Positions 7,859 to 17,343 are shown, numbered from the stretch's first letter. The stretch: DNA of 64,000 nucleotides from Asanoa hainanensis (GCF_900188485.1 NZ_FZPH01000014.1:1-64000), one strand, 5' to 3'. Notes: generated by a model from the letters alone, not told the origin. Numbers and translations: made by a program.

Positions 7859-9031
7859 GTGTTGCAGGTGGGGTTGACCGGCGGGATCGGTGCGGGGAAG
7901 AGTGCGGCGGCGGCGCGGTTCGCGGCGGCCGGTGCTCTGGTGATCGACTCTGACCGGCTGGCGCGTGAGGTGGTCGAGCCGGGCACTCCTGGGCTCGCCG
8001 AGGTGGTCACCGCGTTCGGGCCGGACGTGCTCTCCGTCGACGGCGCACTCGACCGGGCGGCGCTCGGCCGGGTGGTCTTCGGCGACCCCTCGGCTCGCAA
8101 GCGGCTCGAAGGCATCCTGCACCCGCTGATCCGGGCGCGCAGCGCGGAGCTCGCCGCCGCTGCCCCGCCCGACACGATCGTCGTCAACGACGTTCCGCTG
8201 CTGGTCGAAGGTGGTCTCGGGCCCGCGTACCACCTGGTCGTGGTCGTCGACGCCGCGCCGGAGGTGCGGATCGAGCGGCTGGTCCGCGACCGGGGGATGA
8301 CCCGTGAGGACGCGACAGCCCGGATCGCGGCGCAGATCGACGACGCCACCCGGCGCGCGGCCGCCGACGTCGTGCTCGACAACGGCGGCGAGCCGGCAGC
8401 GCTGGCCGCGGCCGTCGACGCACTGTGGACCGACCGGCTCGTCGAGTTCGAGGCGAACGTACGCGCCGGCCGCTGGGCCGACAAGGATCCGCTGGCGACG
8501 CTGGTCGACTACGACCCGACCTGGCCGGAGCAGTACGAGCGGCTGGCGGCCCGGATCCTGCGCCGCGTCGGTCCCGCGCACCGGATCGACCACATCGGCT
8601 CGACCGCCGTGCCCGGGCTCCCCGCCAAGGACGTCGTCGACATCATGCTGACCGTCGACTCGCTGGCCGAGGCCGACGCGCTCGCCGAACCGCTGACCCT
8701 GGCCGGCTTTCCGCGCAAACCGGGCGTCTACCAGGATCGGCCGAAGCCGCCGGACGCCGGGCCGTGGGAGAAGCGGATGCACGCCAACGCCGACCCCGGC
8801 CGCCGGGTCAACCTGCACGTCCGGGTGGCGGGTTCGCCGGGCTGGCGGACGGCCCTGCTGCTGCGCGACCACCTGCGCGCCGACGCCGCCGACCGCGACG
8901 CGTACGCCGCGATCAAGCGAGCCAACGCCGGCCGGCCGATCGACGACTACCTGGACGCCAAGGAGCCGTTTTTCGACGAGCTCTACGTGCGCGCCGACGC
9001 CTGGGCGGCGCGCACCGGCTGGCGCCCTTAG
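7859..9031 (+). CDS. coaE: Dephospho-CoA kinase with C-terminal UPF0157/GrpB domain
   Basis: Catalyses the last step of coenzyme A synthesis, phosphorylating dephospho-CoA. The kinase is about residues 1-200, with P-loop GLTGGIGAGKS at 5-15, then SDRLAREVVEPG, HPLIR and VNDVPLLVEGGL. Residues about 215-390 form a UPF0157/GrpB nucleotidyltransferase-like domain (VDYDPTWPEQYE, IDHIGSTAVPGLPAKDVVDI), a fusion common in actinobacteria. The fused domain's reaction is not known. The stop codon TAG (9029-9031) overlaps the TAA of the converging lipoprotein gene. Confidence 0.95.
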   Translation: MLQVGLTGGIGAGKSAAAARFAAAGALVIDSDRLAREVVEPGTPGLAEVVTAFGPDVLSVDGALDRAALGRVVFGDPSARKRLEGILHPLIRARSAELAAAAPPDTIVVNDVPLLVEGGLGPAYHLVVVVDAAPEVRIERLVRDRGMTREDATARIAAQIDDATRRAAADVVLDNGGEPAALAAAVDALWTDRLVEFEANVRAGRWADKDPLATLVDYDPTWPEQYERLAARILRRVGPAHRIDHIGSTAVPGLPAKDVVDIMLTVDSLAEADALAEPLTLAGFPRKPGVYQDRPKPPDAGPWEKRMHANADPGRRVNLHVRVAGSPGWRTALLLRDHLRADAADRDAYAAIKRANAGRPIDDYLDAKEPFFDELYVRADAWAARTGWRP

Positions 9032-10617
9032 CCAAGCCGCCCCGTCGGCAGGGTAGGCACCGTGGCGTCCTCGATGTCGATCTGGCCGAAGGTGCCGGCC
9101 CGGGTACGCGCCTCCACCCGCTTGACCGCGCCCGTCTTGTCGAGCCAGTAGCGCATGCGGGCCTGCCCCCGGCCGATATTGCCCTGCTCGGCCGGCTTGG
9201 CGATCTCGAACACGGTCACCGTGACCCCGTCGACCGTGTCCTTGCGCAGGAACGACGCGTGGTCCGCGAAGTAGTCCGCGCTGTCCTGGGTCGGCGCGGC
9301 CACCGCGAGCGCCTCGCCGAGCAGCAGGTCGATGTCGAGGCCGCCGCGGGCGTCCGTGCGCTGCGCCCAGGTCTGGAACGTCCAGCCACCGTCCGGCGCC
9401 GGCACCGGCGGCTCGTCGATCGCCTTGCCCGTCTTCGACTGGAACGCCACCCCGTCGGTGTCGGCCCGCAGGAGCACCACGTCGGTGAGCTTGCGGACGT
9501 CGTGCACGGCCGCGTACGCGACGGTGTTGTTCCAGTCCAGCCAGCCGGTGCCGCGCAGGTGGGCCAGCGGCAGGGTGGGCACGTCGACGGTGAACTTGGC
9601 ACCGGCGCGGTCCTGGTTGCGCTGCCGCATCTTGGCCAGCAGTTCGGCCTCTTTCTTGCTCGGCGCGCGCGGCGTGATCGCGCGGCCGCCGAACGCCGCG
9701 ACCGCGTTGACCTCCGCGCGGTTGGTGCGGTCGAGGTCGACCCGGGCCGGGAGGTTGCCCGGCAGGAGCGCCTCGAACCGGCGCAGCTTGGCGGTCGGGT
9801 CGAGCCAGTAGCGCAGGGCGCCGCCGAGCTCGTTGAGGGCGGTCGGCGGGGCGGTGCGCGACGGGCTGGGGCTGGCGCTCGGGCTCGCCGTCGCGTTGGT
9901 CTTCGTCTTCGTCTTGGCCGTCGGGGTGGCCGTCGGCAGCGGCTGCGGCGGGACCGCCGGGCCGAGCAGCACGTCGACCGTCGTACCCCCGATGCGGTCC
10001 TGGCCCGTCCACCGCGCGTCGCTCTTGGCCAGCAGGTCGGCGTGGTCCGGCTTGGTGTTGGCGACGACGAACACCAGCGACAGGAACGTGTCCAGCGGCG
10101 TCGCGGTCTTCCCCGAGGGGGTCCAGGCCCGCAGCTGCCAGCCGTCGGTCGGGGGATCGGCCGGCGGTTCGGCGATCGGTGGCGCCGGCTTCGTGGCGTC
10201 GCTCGGTCGGGGGGCCTCGGCCTCCGCGGCCGCTTCGGCCGGCGTCGCGGGCCGGGTCGCCACCACGCCGGGTACGGCCTGGAGCAGCCCCCGCTGGTCG
10301 CCGGCGCCCGGGCCACCGACCCGCAGGTACGCCAGGGCGCGCTTCCAGTCGACCCAGCCGGCGACCCGTACCTGCGCGTCGCCCTCGCCCCAGGTCGCGT
10401 TGACGCCAGAGCGCTCGTCGCGGTAGTTGGTGACCCGCATCTCGGACAGCCGCTGCGCCTCGGCCGCCGTCAGCGGGCGGGGCTGCGGGGCCGTCTGGTT
10501 CGGCGCGCAGGACACCAGGCCACCGATCAGACCGGCGAGCGATCCGAGGGAGACGCAGACGAGGACGACCAGCGCGACGACGCGCCGGCGCTCCGCGGGA
10601 CGACGAGAAAGGGTCAC
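9028..10617 (-). CDS. Putative lipoprotein with internally duplicated domain
   Basis: Exported protein of 529 residues from GTG 10617. The N-terminus has arginines, a hydrophobic helix and a lipobox LVSC with Cys37, so membrane anchoring through a lipid is likely. The rest is two related modules of roughly 220 residues. Each starts with a MR..N(Y/Q)RD-like segment followed by GW(V/L)DW and ends with RYWLD..(A/G).(L/V)(R/K)R(F/V)EA; they are joined by a Pro/Thr/Ser-rich linker. This resembles repeated LppX/LprG-like lipid-binding lipoproteins of actinobacteria, but I cannot assign a ligand. The open frame extends upstream to 11211, but that part is antisense to uvrB and lacks protein character. 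Confidence 0.8.
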   Translation of the reverse strand: MTLSRRPAERRRVVALVVLVCVSLGSLAGLIGGLVSCAPNQTAPQPRPLTAAEAQRLSEMRVTNYRDERSGVNATWGEGDAQVRVAGWVDWKRALAYLRVGGPGAGDQRGLLQAVPGVVATRPATPAEAAAEAEAPRPSDATKPAPPIAEPPADPPTDGWQLRAWTPSGKTATPLDTFLSLVFVVANTKPDHADLLAKSDARWTGQDRIGGTTVDVLLGPAVPPQPLPTATPTAKTKTKTNATASPSASPSPSRTAPPTALNELGGALRYWLDPTAKLRRFEALLPGNLPARVDLDRTNRAEVNAVAAFGGRAITPRAPSKKEAELLAKMRQRNQDRAGAKFTVDVPTLPLAHLRGTGWLDWNNTVAYAAVHDVRKLTDVVLLRADTDGVAFQSKTGKAIDEPPVPAPDGGWTFQTWAQRTDARGGLDIDLLLGEALAVAAPTQDSADYFADHASFLRKDTVDGVTVTVFEIAKPAEQGNIGRGQARMRYWLDKTGAVKRVEARTRAGTFGQIDIEDATVPTLPTGRLG

Positions 10618-10939
10618 GCGTGGTTGAACGGCGGATGCGTGGCAGAGGTGACGTGTGGGGAGGAGTGCACGTGAAAGGGCGCTCGCGGCGGCCGGTCTGC
10701 GCATCGCGCGACCGCGTCGGGTGCGCACGCCGACTGATGTAGTCGGGGCTGCAACCACAGCGCCGGGGACGACCGGCCGGTGTGGAGGCCCGATCATGCT
10801 CCCGGTCGGCCGCCGCGAGCGGCCTACGCTCAAACGGTAACGCGGTGACCTATCCCACACAATGGCAATATCGAAGCCGATCACGCACGCATCGTCCCGT
10901 CGCGGGAAGATGTCGTACCCCCGACGTAGTTTTAGAGGC
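10618..10939. other. Divergent intergenic region between the lipoprotein and uvrB
   Basis: These 322 bp contain no supportable gene. The right end holds the uvrB promoter. The left part should hold the lipoprotein promoter, but I could not pick one with confidence. Confidence 0.5.
10910..10939 (+). promoter_or_regulatory. Putative PafBC-type promoter of uvrB, leaderless
   Basis: ATGTCGTAC at 10910-10918, eight bases, and TAGTTT at 10927-10932 follow tTGTCRgtg-N8-TAnnnT (TGTCG core matched, last three bases not). The ATG of uvrB at 10940 lies 7 nt after the -10 box, the same geometry as at polA. No Shine-Dalgarno at normal spacing is present. Confidence 0.5.
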
Positions 10940-13075
10940 ATGACCCTGGACATCCCCCGCACCGACCGGCGGTTCGAGGTCGTCAGCGAGTTCAAGCCCG
11001 CCGGCGACCAGCCGGCGGCCATTGACGAGCTTGAGCGGCGGGTGCGCGCGGGTGACCGGCATGCGGTGCTTCTCGGCGCCACCGGCACCGGCAAGAGCGC
11101 GACCACCGCGTGGCTGATCGAGCGACTACAGCGGCCCGCCCTGGTGCTCGCGCCCAACAAGACACTCTGTGCACAGCTGGCCAAGGAGTTCCGCGAGCTG
11201 CTGCCCAACAACGCCGTCGAATACTTCGTCTCCTACTACGACTACTACCAGCCCGAGGCCTACATCCCGCAGACCGACACCTACATCGAGAAGGACTCCT
11301 CGATCAACGAAGAGGTCGAGCGGCTCCGGCACTCGGCGACGATGTCGCTGCTCACCCGGCGCGACGTGGTGGTGGTCGCCACCGTGTCGGCGATCTACGG
11401 CCTGGGCACCCCGTCCGAATACCTCGACCAGGCGGTCCGGCTCAAGCGCGGTGCCGAGATCGACCGTGACAAGGTGCTCCGCCAGCTGGTCGACATCCAA
11501 TACACGCGCAACGACATGTCGTTCACCCGTGGCACGTTCCGGGTCCGCGGCGACACGCTCGAGATCATCCCGGCCTACGAGGAGCTGGCCGTCCGGGTCG
11601 AGCTGTGGGGCGACGAGATCGAGAAGCTCTACTACCTGCACCCGCTGACCGGCGACGTGATCCGCGAGGTCGACGACCTGTTCATCTTCCCGGCGTCGCA
11701 CTACGCGGCCGGCGCCGAGCGGATGGAGCGGGCGATCGGCCGCATCGAGGTCGAGCTGGCCGACCGCCTGGCCGAGCTCGAGGGGCAGAACAAGCTGCTC
11801 GAGGCCCAGCGACTACGGATGCGCACGACCTACGACGTCGAGATGATGCGGCAGGTCGGCTTCTGCAACGGCATCGAGAACTACTCGATGCACATCGACG
11901 GGCGCGACTACGGTGACCCGCCGTTCTGCCTCCTCGACTACTTCCCCGACGACTTCGTCACGGTGATCGACGAGTCGCACGTGACGGTCCCGCAGATCGG
12001 CGCGATGTACGAGGGCGACGCGTCCCGCAAGCGCCTGCTGGTCGAGCACGGCTTCCGGCTGCCCAGCGCCGCCGACAACCGGCCGTTGCGGTTCGACGAG
12101 GTGCTCGAGCGGGTCGGCCAGATGGTCTTCCTATCGGCGACGCCGGGGCCGTGGGAGATGCGCGAGGCGGGCGGCGAGTTCGTCGAGCAGGTCATCCGGC
12201 CGACGGGTCTGATCGACCCCGAGGTCGTGGTCAAGCCGACCAAGGGCCAGATCGACGACCTGATGCACGAGATCCGGGTACGCACCGAACGCGACGAGCG
12301 GGTGCTGGTCACCACGCTGACCAAGAAGATGGCCGAGGACCTGACCGACTACCTGCTGGAGCACGGCATCCGGGTGCGCTACCTGCACTCCGAGGTCGAC
12401 ACGCTGCGCCGGGTCGAGCTGCTGCGCGAGCTGCGCAAGGGCGACTACGACGTGCTCGTCGGCATCAACCTGCTGCGCGAGGGTCTCGACCTGCCCGAGG
12501 TGTCGCTGGTGTCGATCCTCGACGCCGACAAGGAGGGCTTCCTGCGCAGCGGCCGCTCGCTGGTGCAGACCATCGGCCGCGCCGCGCGAAACGTGTCCGG
12601 CCAGGTCCACATGTACGCCGACAAGATGACCCCGTCGATGGCCGAGGCGATCGACGAGACCAACCGCCGGCGGGCCAAGCAGGTCGCGCACAACGAGGCC
12701 AACGGCATCTCGCCCGAGCCGCTCCGCAAGAAGATCCACGACATCCTCGACGACATCTACCGCGAGGCCGAGGACACCGAGGGTGCGCTGGGCGGCCACG
12801 GCCCCGGCGGCGCGATCGTCGGTGGCGGCGGGCGGCAGATGTCCCGAGGCAAGGGCCCGGTGCCGGAGACCAGGTCCAAGGGCAAGGCGGCCGCAGCGCG
12901 GCCTTCTCCCGAGGGCATGGCCCGCCACGAGCTGGCCCAGCTCATCCAGCAGCTCAACGACCAGATGCTGGCCGCGGCGCGCGAGCTCCAGTTCGAGCTG
13001 GCGGCCCGCATCCGCGACGAGGTACACGAGCTCAAGAAGGAGCTACGCGGCATGGACGTGGCCGGAGTCAAATGA
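10940..13075 (+). CDS. uvrB: UvrABC excinuclease subunit B
   Basis: Damage-verification helicase-like subunit of nucleotide excision repair, 711 residues. The Walker A GATGTGKS is at 46-53. The beta-hairpin region [20 protein letters not shown] inserts between DNA strands, and the DESH box and QTIGRAARN (motif VI) follow. The C-terminal UVR domain for UvrC contact is in the last 45 residues ([21 protein letters not shown] region). A Gly-rich insert precedes it. The start ATG is set by the promoter and by the conserved N-terminus [17 protein letters not shown]; the upstream open frame to 10862 is not conserved. The stop overlaps the next gene's ATG (ATGA). Confidence 0.97.
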   Translation: MTLDIPRTDRRFEVVSEFKPAGDQPAAIDELERRVRAGDRHAVLLGATGTGKSATTAWLIERLQRPALVLAPNKTLCAQLAKEFRELLPNNAVEYFVSYYDYYQPEAYIPQTDTYIEKDSSINEEVERLRHSATMSLLTRRDVVVVATVSAIYGLGTPSEYLDQAVRLKRGAEIDRDKVLRQLVDIQYTRNDMSFTRGTFRVRGDTLEIIPAYEELAVRVELWGDEIEKLYYLHPLTGDVIREVDDLFIFPASHYAAGAERMERAIGRIEVELADRLAELEGQNKLLEAQRLRMRTTYDVEMMRQVGFCNGIENYSMHIDGRDYGDPPFCLLDYFPDDFVTVIDESHVTVPQIGAMYEGDASRKRLLVEHGFRLPSAADNRPLRFDEVLERVGQMVFLSATPGPWEMREAGGEFVEQVIRPTGLIDPEVVVKPTKGQIDDLMHEIRVRTERDERVLVTTLTKKMAEDLTDYLLEHGIRVRYLHSEVDTLRRVELLRELRKGDYDVLVGINLLREGLDLPEVSLVSILDADKEGFLRSGRSLVQTIGRAARNVSGQVHMYADKMTPSMAEAIDETNRRRAKQVAHNEANGISPEPLRKKIHDILDDIYREAEDTEGALGGHGPGGAIVGGGGRQMSRGKGPVPETRSKGKAAAARPSPEGMARHELAQLIQQLNDQMLAAARELQFELAARIRDEVHELKKELRGMDVAGVK

Positions 13076-13911
13076 TCGGCTACACCGTCGGAGCGCCCGC
13101 GGGCGCGCTCCGACGGGCCGTCGGCCCCTACGTCGGCTACACGGAGCGGGCCGCGTATCCGCTCGCCCGCCGCGAGGTCGCCGTCTCGCGATGCGTCCTG
13201 GTCCTCGGCTGGGGCGTGCCGCTCGACGTCCGCGACCCACGCGGCCCGTCCGGCGGCGCGACCGGCGTGGCCTCGTTCGCCGCGGGCCTGTCCGACAGCT
13301 ACGTCGACACGCTCACGGCGCCGGGCACCGCCGCGGGCATCCAGGTGATGCTCGACCCACTGGTCGCGGCCCGCCTCCTGGGTCGGCCGTTCGGCGAGGT
13401 CGCCAACCGGGTGGTCGCCGTCTCCATGCTCGACGGCGCCGGCCTGCGCGACCTCCGGGCCTTGCCGGACCGGCTCGGGGCGGCGACGAGGTGGGACGAG
13501 CGCTTCGCGTTGCTCGACCGGGCGTTCGGCGCGCGGCTGGCCGACACCCCTGAGCCGGACCGCCGGTTGGCCGGCGCCTGGCGACAGCTACGCCTCAGCG
13601 GCGGCGGGATCCCGGTCGACCGGCTGGCCACCCTGACGGGTTGGAGCCGACGCCACCTGAGCGCGGTCTTCCGGCGCGAGCTCGGCCTGCCACCCAAGGT
13701 CCTGGCGCGCCTGATCCGATTCGAACGCGCCTACGGCTCGGCGGGGCGGGCAGCGTCCGATGGTTGGGCCGCGGTGGCGGCGGACGCGGGCTATTACGAC
13801 CAGGCGCACCTGATCCGCGACTTCCGCACGTTCACCGGCTCGACCCCGTCGCGCCTGACACCCCCGCCGGCGGACAGCCCGGCCCTCCAGACGGCGGCGA
13901 CGCAGGCCTGA
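13072..13911 (+). CDS. AraC-family transcriptional regulator
   Basis: Protein of 279 residues. The last ~100 residues form the double helix-turn-helix of AraC proteins: [20 protein letters not shown] then [21 protein letters not shown]. The N-terminal half has no recognised sensor fold but resembles actinobacterial regulators beginning with a GY.[22 protein letters not shown] stretch. Its start ATG overlaps the uvrB stop by 4 bp, so it is translationally coupled to a repair gene. Whether it answers to DNA damage is unknown. No separate promoter is seen. Confidence 0.88.
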   Translation: MIGYTVGAPAGALRRAVGPYVGYTERAAYPLARREVAVSRCVLVLGWGVPLDVRDPRGPSGGATGVASFAAGLSDSYVDTLTAPGTAAGIQVMLDPLVAARLLGRPFGEVANRVVAVSMLDGAGLRDLRALPDRLGAATRWDERFALLDRAFGARLADTPEPDRRLAGAWRQLRLSGGGIPVDRLATLTGWSRRHLSAVFRRELGLPPKVLARLIRFERAYGSAGRAASDGWAAVAADAGYYDQAHLIRDFRTFTGSTPSRLTPPPADSPALQTAATQA

Positions 13912-14248
13912 CCGCCTTTGCGGCGTCGTGCACCGGGCTGGCTGCGGACTTCGTCCGCGACCAGGCCACCCGCCACGTCGGAACGGCCGGCACCTACCTC
14001 AGGCGTTCCGGACCTGTCGAGCGCGCGACACGCTCCGCGCGTCTTACGCCCAGCATCCGCCTGTTTCGCACTGCTCCGCGGTGCGAGCATGCGCGTCGGC
14101 ATTCGACACGCCTGCGGCGATCAACACGCGGCGGTCGTGACCTCATGGGCAATGTCGGCTTGGTTCGCGAGCATCGACAGGGCGTGGCCCGGTCGTTGGC
14201 GGGTGGGCTGCCCCGGTGGCGCGCGGCGGACTCGGCGGTCGCGGTTCG
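13912..14248. other. Intergenic region, nothing recognised
   Basis: This 337-bp stretch lies between the converging AraC and SDR genes. Short ORFs in several frames have no domain. I see no tRNA, no strong hairpin with T-tract, and no repeat. Confidence 0.5.
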
Positions 14249-15010
14249 TCAGCCGTAGCGGTTGAAGCCGCCCTCCGAGTCGATGACCTGGCCGGTGACC
14301 CAGGACGCGTCGGGCGAACAGAGCCATCCGACCAGCCGCGCGGCGTCGTCGGGGGTGCCCCACCTGCCGCCGGGGAAGAGTCGGGCCGCGGCGGCCTGGT
14401 CGTCGGGCGTGGCCCAGCCTGTGTCGGTCGGTCCGGGGTTCAGGCAGTTGATCGTGATGCCGCGGTGCATCAGCAGGGTGCCGAGCTGCTGGGTCAGGTT
14501 CTCCACGGCGGCCTTGCTGACCGCGTACGGGATCTCGCCCGTCATCGGACCCAGCCGCTGGCCGCTGGAGAACAGCACGACCCGGCCGGCGCCGCGGTCG
14601 TGCGCGGCGGCGTACGCCTCGATCAGCAGCATCGTTGCCCGCACGTTGACGATCAGGTGCCGGTCGATCTCGCCAGCGTCGAGGTTGCCGAAGGTGTTGC
14701 TGGTCGAGTACGTGTGCACCGCGACCAGCGTGTCCACCCGGCCGAACCGTTCGACGGCGGTGCGCACCAGCGCGGCCGGGGCGGCGGGGTCCGTCAGGTC
14801 GCAGGGGGAGTAGTGGTGCGGGCCGCCGGTCAGGTCGGCCATGATCGCTGGGACGCCGTCGGGGTCGCCACCATAAGGCTGGTCGTCGTCGTAGGACGCG
14901 AACCCACTCAACAGCAGCTGATGCCCGTCATCGGCCAGCCGGCGCGCGACCGCGGCGCCGATGCCCGCCCGCCTGCTGACCCCGGTCACGAGCGCCACGC
15001 GATCCGTCAT
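14249..15010 (-). CDS. SDR-family oxidoreductase
   Basis: NAD(P)-dependent short-chain dehydrogenase of 253 residues. The cofactor motif is VTGVSRRAGIG, the catalytic triad segment is SSGQ with Y-x3-K in PYAVSKAAVENL, and NPGPTDTGWATP follows. The C-terminus SWVTGQVIDSEGGF is typical of the FabG-like group that regenerates from Ser/Tyr/Lys chemistry. The substrate is unknown. ATG 15010 starts the conserved core; the longer frame to 15448 is antisense to the GNAT gene. It is divergent from that gene with 51 bp between them. Confidence 0.9.
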   Translation of the reverse strand: MTDRVALVTGVSRRAGIGAAVARRLADDGHQLLLSGFASYDDDQPYGGDPDGVPAIMADLTGGPHHYSPCDLTDPAAPAALVRTAVERFGRVDTLVAVHTYSTSNTFGNLDAGEIDRHLIVNVRATMLLIEAYAAAHDRGAGRVVLFSSGQRLGPMTGEIPYAVSKAAVENLTQQLGTLLMHRGITINCLNPGPTDTGWATPDDQAAAARLFPGGRWGTPDDAARLVGWLCSPDASWVTGQVIDSEGGFNRYG

Positions 15011-15049
15011 CGGGCGACTAAAGCACATGTCGATCTCTTGGCGCGCGCC

Positions 15050-15061
15050 TAATATGGCGCG
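15050..15061 (+). promoter_or_regulatory. -10 box for leaderless GNAT mRNA
   Basis: TAATAT at 15050-15055 lies 6 nt before the ATG at 15062. No Shine-Dalgarno is present in the short divergent spacer. Confidence 0.45.
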
Positions 15062-15574
15062 ATGCCCGAACTCCATCGGCTCGCCGCCGGTCATGCCGAC
15101 GCTCTGCTCCGGTTCGAGCGCGAGAACCGGGCCTACTTCACGCGGTTCATCTCCGACCGCGGCGACGCGTACTTCGCCGAGTTCGCGGCGCGCCACGCGG
15201 ACCTGCTCGCGGCCCAGGCCGCCGGCTCGGACCACCTCCACCTGCTGATCGACGACGACGGTCAGACGGTGCTCGGCCGATTCAACCTGGTCGACGTGGC
15301 CGACGGCAGTGCGGAGCTCGGCTACCGCGTGGCAGAGCACGCATCCGGCCGCGGCGTCGCGACCGACACGGTCCGCCAGGTGTGCGACCTGGCCCGGGAC
15401 AGCTACGGCCTGCGGCGCCTGTTCGCCTCCGCGGCGCTGGACAACCATGGTTCGCTGACGGTCCTCCGGCGCAACGGCTTCACCCCGATCGGCGAGGTCG
15501 ACCTGCCCGGCCGCCCAGGCCTACGGCACATCCGCGACCTCCAACCAGCCGCGTCCCCGGCCGTGACCCCCTAA
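15062..15574 (+). CDS. GNAT-family N-acetyltransferase (RimJ/RimL type)
   Basis: Acetyl-CoA-dependent acetyltransferase of 170 residues. The core shows LGRFNLVDVADGSAELGYRV, then AEHASGRGVATDTVRQVC (acetyl-CoA pyrophosphate loop) and the C-terminal LRRLFASAALDNHGSLTVLRR-N-GF segment. This arrangement is that of RimJ/RimL-type enzymes, which acetylate protein N-termini, antibiotics or small amines; the substrate here is unknown. It is a single gene with a leaderless-type promoter. Confidence 0.9.
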   Translation: MPELHRLAAGHADALLRFERENRAYFTRFISDRGDAYFAEFAARHADLLAAQAAGSDHLHLLIDDDGQTVLGRFNLVDVADGSAELGYRVAEHASGRGVATDTVRQVCDLARDSYGLRRLFASAALDNHGSLTVLRRNGFTPIGEVDLPGRPGLRHIRDLQPAASPAVTP

Positions 15575-15683
15575 GGCAATGCACGATCCAGGGTCGACCT
15601 CGTCCCGACGTCCGACTGCGCGGACGCGAACGGCCGCCGACGACCCAAACGTCCGCTGGTCGCCGGCGGACCGAGACCCGCCG

Positions 15684-15983
15684 TCAGGCGTCGGTCGGGA
15701 CGTCCGTGAAGTGTTCGACCAGTGGGGGAGCGGCGAAGTACGGACCGATCAGCGCGCGCCATTCGCCGAACCGGTCCGAGGCCCGGAAGTTCTCCAGGTG
15801 GGCCTCGACGCTGTCCCATTCCACGAGCAGGACGAAGCGCGACGGTGACTCCACGCCGCGGGTCATGCGGATGGAGCGGAAGCCGGGCGTACCCCGGACG
15901 ATCGGGTGGGCCTTGCGGTAGGCGGCGGCGAACGCCTCCTCCTCGCCCGGCCGGATGTCGATCAGCGCAACCTCGAGGATCAT
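15684..15983 (-). CDS. Antibiotic biosynthesis monooxygenase (ABM) domain protein
   Basis: Small dimeric alpha/beta-barrel protein of 99 residues from ATG 15983. Typical elements are VALIDIRPGEEEAFAAAYRK at the start, TPGFRSIRMTRGVE, FVLLVEWDSVEAHLENFRAS and a C-terminal FTDV. Family members include cofactor-free monooxygenases and heme-degrading enzymes, but most genomic copies have no known role. The frame is open to 16067 but the added N-terminus is not conserved. Confidence 0.82.
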   Translation of the reverse strand: MILEVALIDIRPGEEEAFAAAYRKAHPIVRGTPGFRSIRMTRGVESPSRFVLLVEWDSVEAHLENFRASDRFGEWRALIGPYFAAPPLVEHFTDVPTDA

Positions 15984-16123
15984 GGTCGGAAGCCTCCCAC
16001 GACCCGGCGGTGACATCCGAAACATCCTAGGACGCCGTACGCGGGGTGTGATGTCGCACCAGATCACAGGCGAGTCGCGATGGTCGATGTGTCAAAACCG
16101 GGTCCCATGGGGGAGAATGGCCC

Positions 16124-16252
16124 TCGAGGAGGGGAGTATTCCCCCGCAGGCGTTGTCGTCAGCACGGCAGTCGCCCGGCGTGAGCCGGGCGTCGACCCGG
16201 CACCGTCGGTCGCAGGGCCAAACCAGGCCCGGCGATGGAAGAGACCTCCCGA
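16124..16252 (+). ncRNA. yybP-ykoY-like (manganese) riboswitch upstream of terC
   Basis: The family's conserved loop appears as GGGGAGTA at 16131-16138, and the closing element as GAGACCTCC at 16241-16249. They sit on a P1 helix in which GGAGG 16128-16132 pairs with CCTCC 16245-16249, extended by TCG/CGA with one bulged A. Inside are a GCCCGGC-GTGA-GCCGGGC hairpin (16173-16190), a GGGCC/GGCCC hairpin (16215-16230) and the conserved-looking GTCGTCAGCACGG. Known members sense Mn2+ and control TerC/Alx or MntP genes, and terC follows here. CCTCC could alternatively pair with the terC Shine-Dalgarno GGAGG (16300-16304), suggesting ligand-dependent release of translation. Confidence 0.75.
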
Positions 16253-16309
16253 CAGTCACGACCCAGCACTTCGTCAATCGGCGATGTGGTGTGCCTGCCG
16301 GAGGTCTAT

Positions 16310-17332
16310 TTGAACGCGCCGTCCTTGCACATAACCCCGCTCGTCTGGGCCATCACCCTCGTGGTGATGGTCGCGGTCTTGCTGGCCGATCTTTTGATCA
16401 TCGGTCGACGGCCACACGAGCCGAGCATCAAAGAGTCGACGATCTGGGTTTCGATCTATGTCGGCCTTGCCCTGTTGTTCGGGCTGGGGTTGTGGTTCAC
16501 ATCGGGCGCCACCTTCGCCGGTGAGTTCTATGCCGGCTGGCTGACCGAATACAGCTTGAGTGTCGACAACCTGTTCGTGTTCGTGATCATCATGTCGCGG
16601 TTCGCCGTGCCCAGACATCTGCAACAGGAAGTGCTGCTGGTCGGCATCATCCTGGCGCTGGTGATGCGCGGCGGGTTCATCGCCGCCGGTTCGGCGCTGA
16701 TCAGCCAGTTCTCGTGGGTCTTCTACATCTTCGGCGCGTTCCTGGTCTACACGGCGATCAACTTCGCGCGGCAGGGTGAGCCCGAGGAAGACGACTTCAA
16801 GGAGAACATCGTTATCCGATGGGTACGGCGTGCCGTCCCGTTCTCCCGCGACTTCGACGGCGCCAAGCTCACGACCACCGACACCATGGGCAAGCGCCTG
16901 TTCACGCCGATGCTGGTCGTGATGGTCGCGATCGGCACGACGGACCTGATCTTCGCGCTCGACTCCATCCCCGCGATCTTCGGCGTGACCAAGGAGCCCT
17001 ACCTGGTCTTCACCGCCAACGTCTTCGCGCTGATGGGCCTCCGCCAGCTGTACTTCCTGCTCGGCGGCCTGCTCGACCGGCTCGTCTACCTCAACATCGG
17101 CCTGGCCTTCGTGCTCGGCTTCATTGGCGTGAAGCTGGTGCTCGAGGCGCTGGCCGACAACAACCTGCCGTTCATCAACGGCGGCGAGCACATCAGCTGG
17201 GCACCGCACATCCCGATCTGGCTGTCCCTGACGGTCATCCTGGGCACGCTCCTGGTAGCCACCATCGCGAGCCTCGCCAAATCGGCCCGAGACAAACGCA
17301 AGGAACGCGAGCTGACCGCCGTCGGCAGCTGA
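16310..17332 (+). CDS. TerC/Alx-family membrane protein, probable Mn2+ exporter
   Basis: Polytopic membrane protein of 340 residues with about eight or nine helices. The family signature acidic sites are in SLSVDNLFVF and FALDSIPAIFGVT; these Asp residues are linked to metal handling. TerC/Alx proteins export manganese or load it into secreted proteins. The start is placed at TTG 16310, 5 nt after GGAGG (16300-16304). The frame also has an ATG at 16235, but that codon lies inside the riboswitch and would add a hydrophilic, unconserved 25 residues. A terminator follows directly. Confidence 0.92.
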   Translation: MNAPSLHITPLVWAITLVVMVAVLLADLLIIGRRPHEPSIKESTIWVSIYVGLALLFGLGLWFTSGATFAGEFYAGWLTEYSLSVDNLFVFVIIMSRFAVPRHLQQEVLLVGIILALVMRGGFIAAGSALISQFSWVFYIFGAFLVYTAINFARQGEPEEDDFKENIVIRWVRRAVPFSRDFDGAKLTTTDTMGKRLFTPMLVVMVAIGTTDLIFALDSIPAIFGVTKEPYLVFTANVFALMGLRQLYFLLGGLLDRLVYLNIGLAFVLGFIGVKLVLEALADNNLPFINGGEHISWAPHIPIWLSLTVILGTLLVATIASLAKSARDKRKERELTAVGS

Positions 17333-17343
17333 GCCAGCCACAA

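Noticed and set aside
7280-10012. Minus-strand frame of 910 codons across rpsA end, coaE and the lipoprotein
   Set aside because: It covers three real genes in the wrong frame and crosses the rpsA terminator.
10618-11211. Extended N-terminus of the lipoprotein frame
   Set aside because: It is antisense to uvrB and crosses the divergent promoters; the signal peptide starts at 10617.
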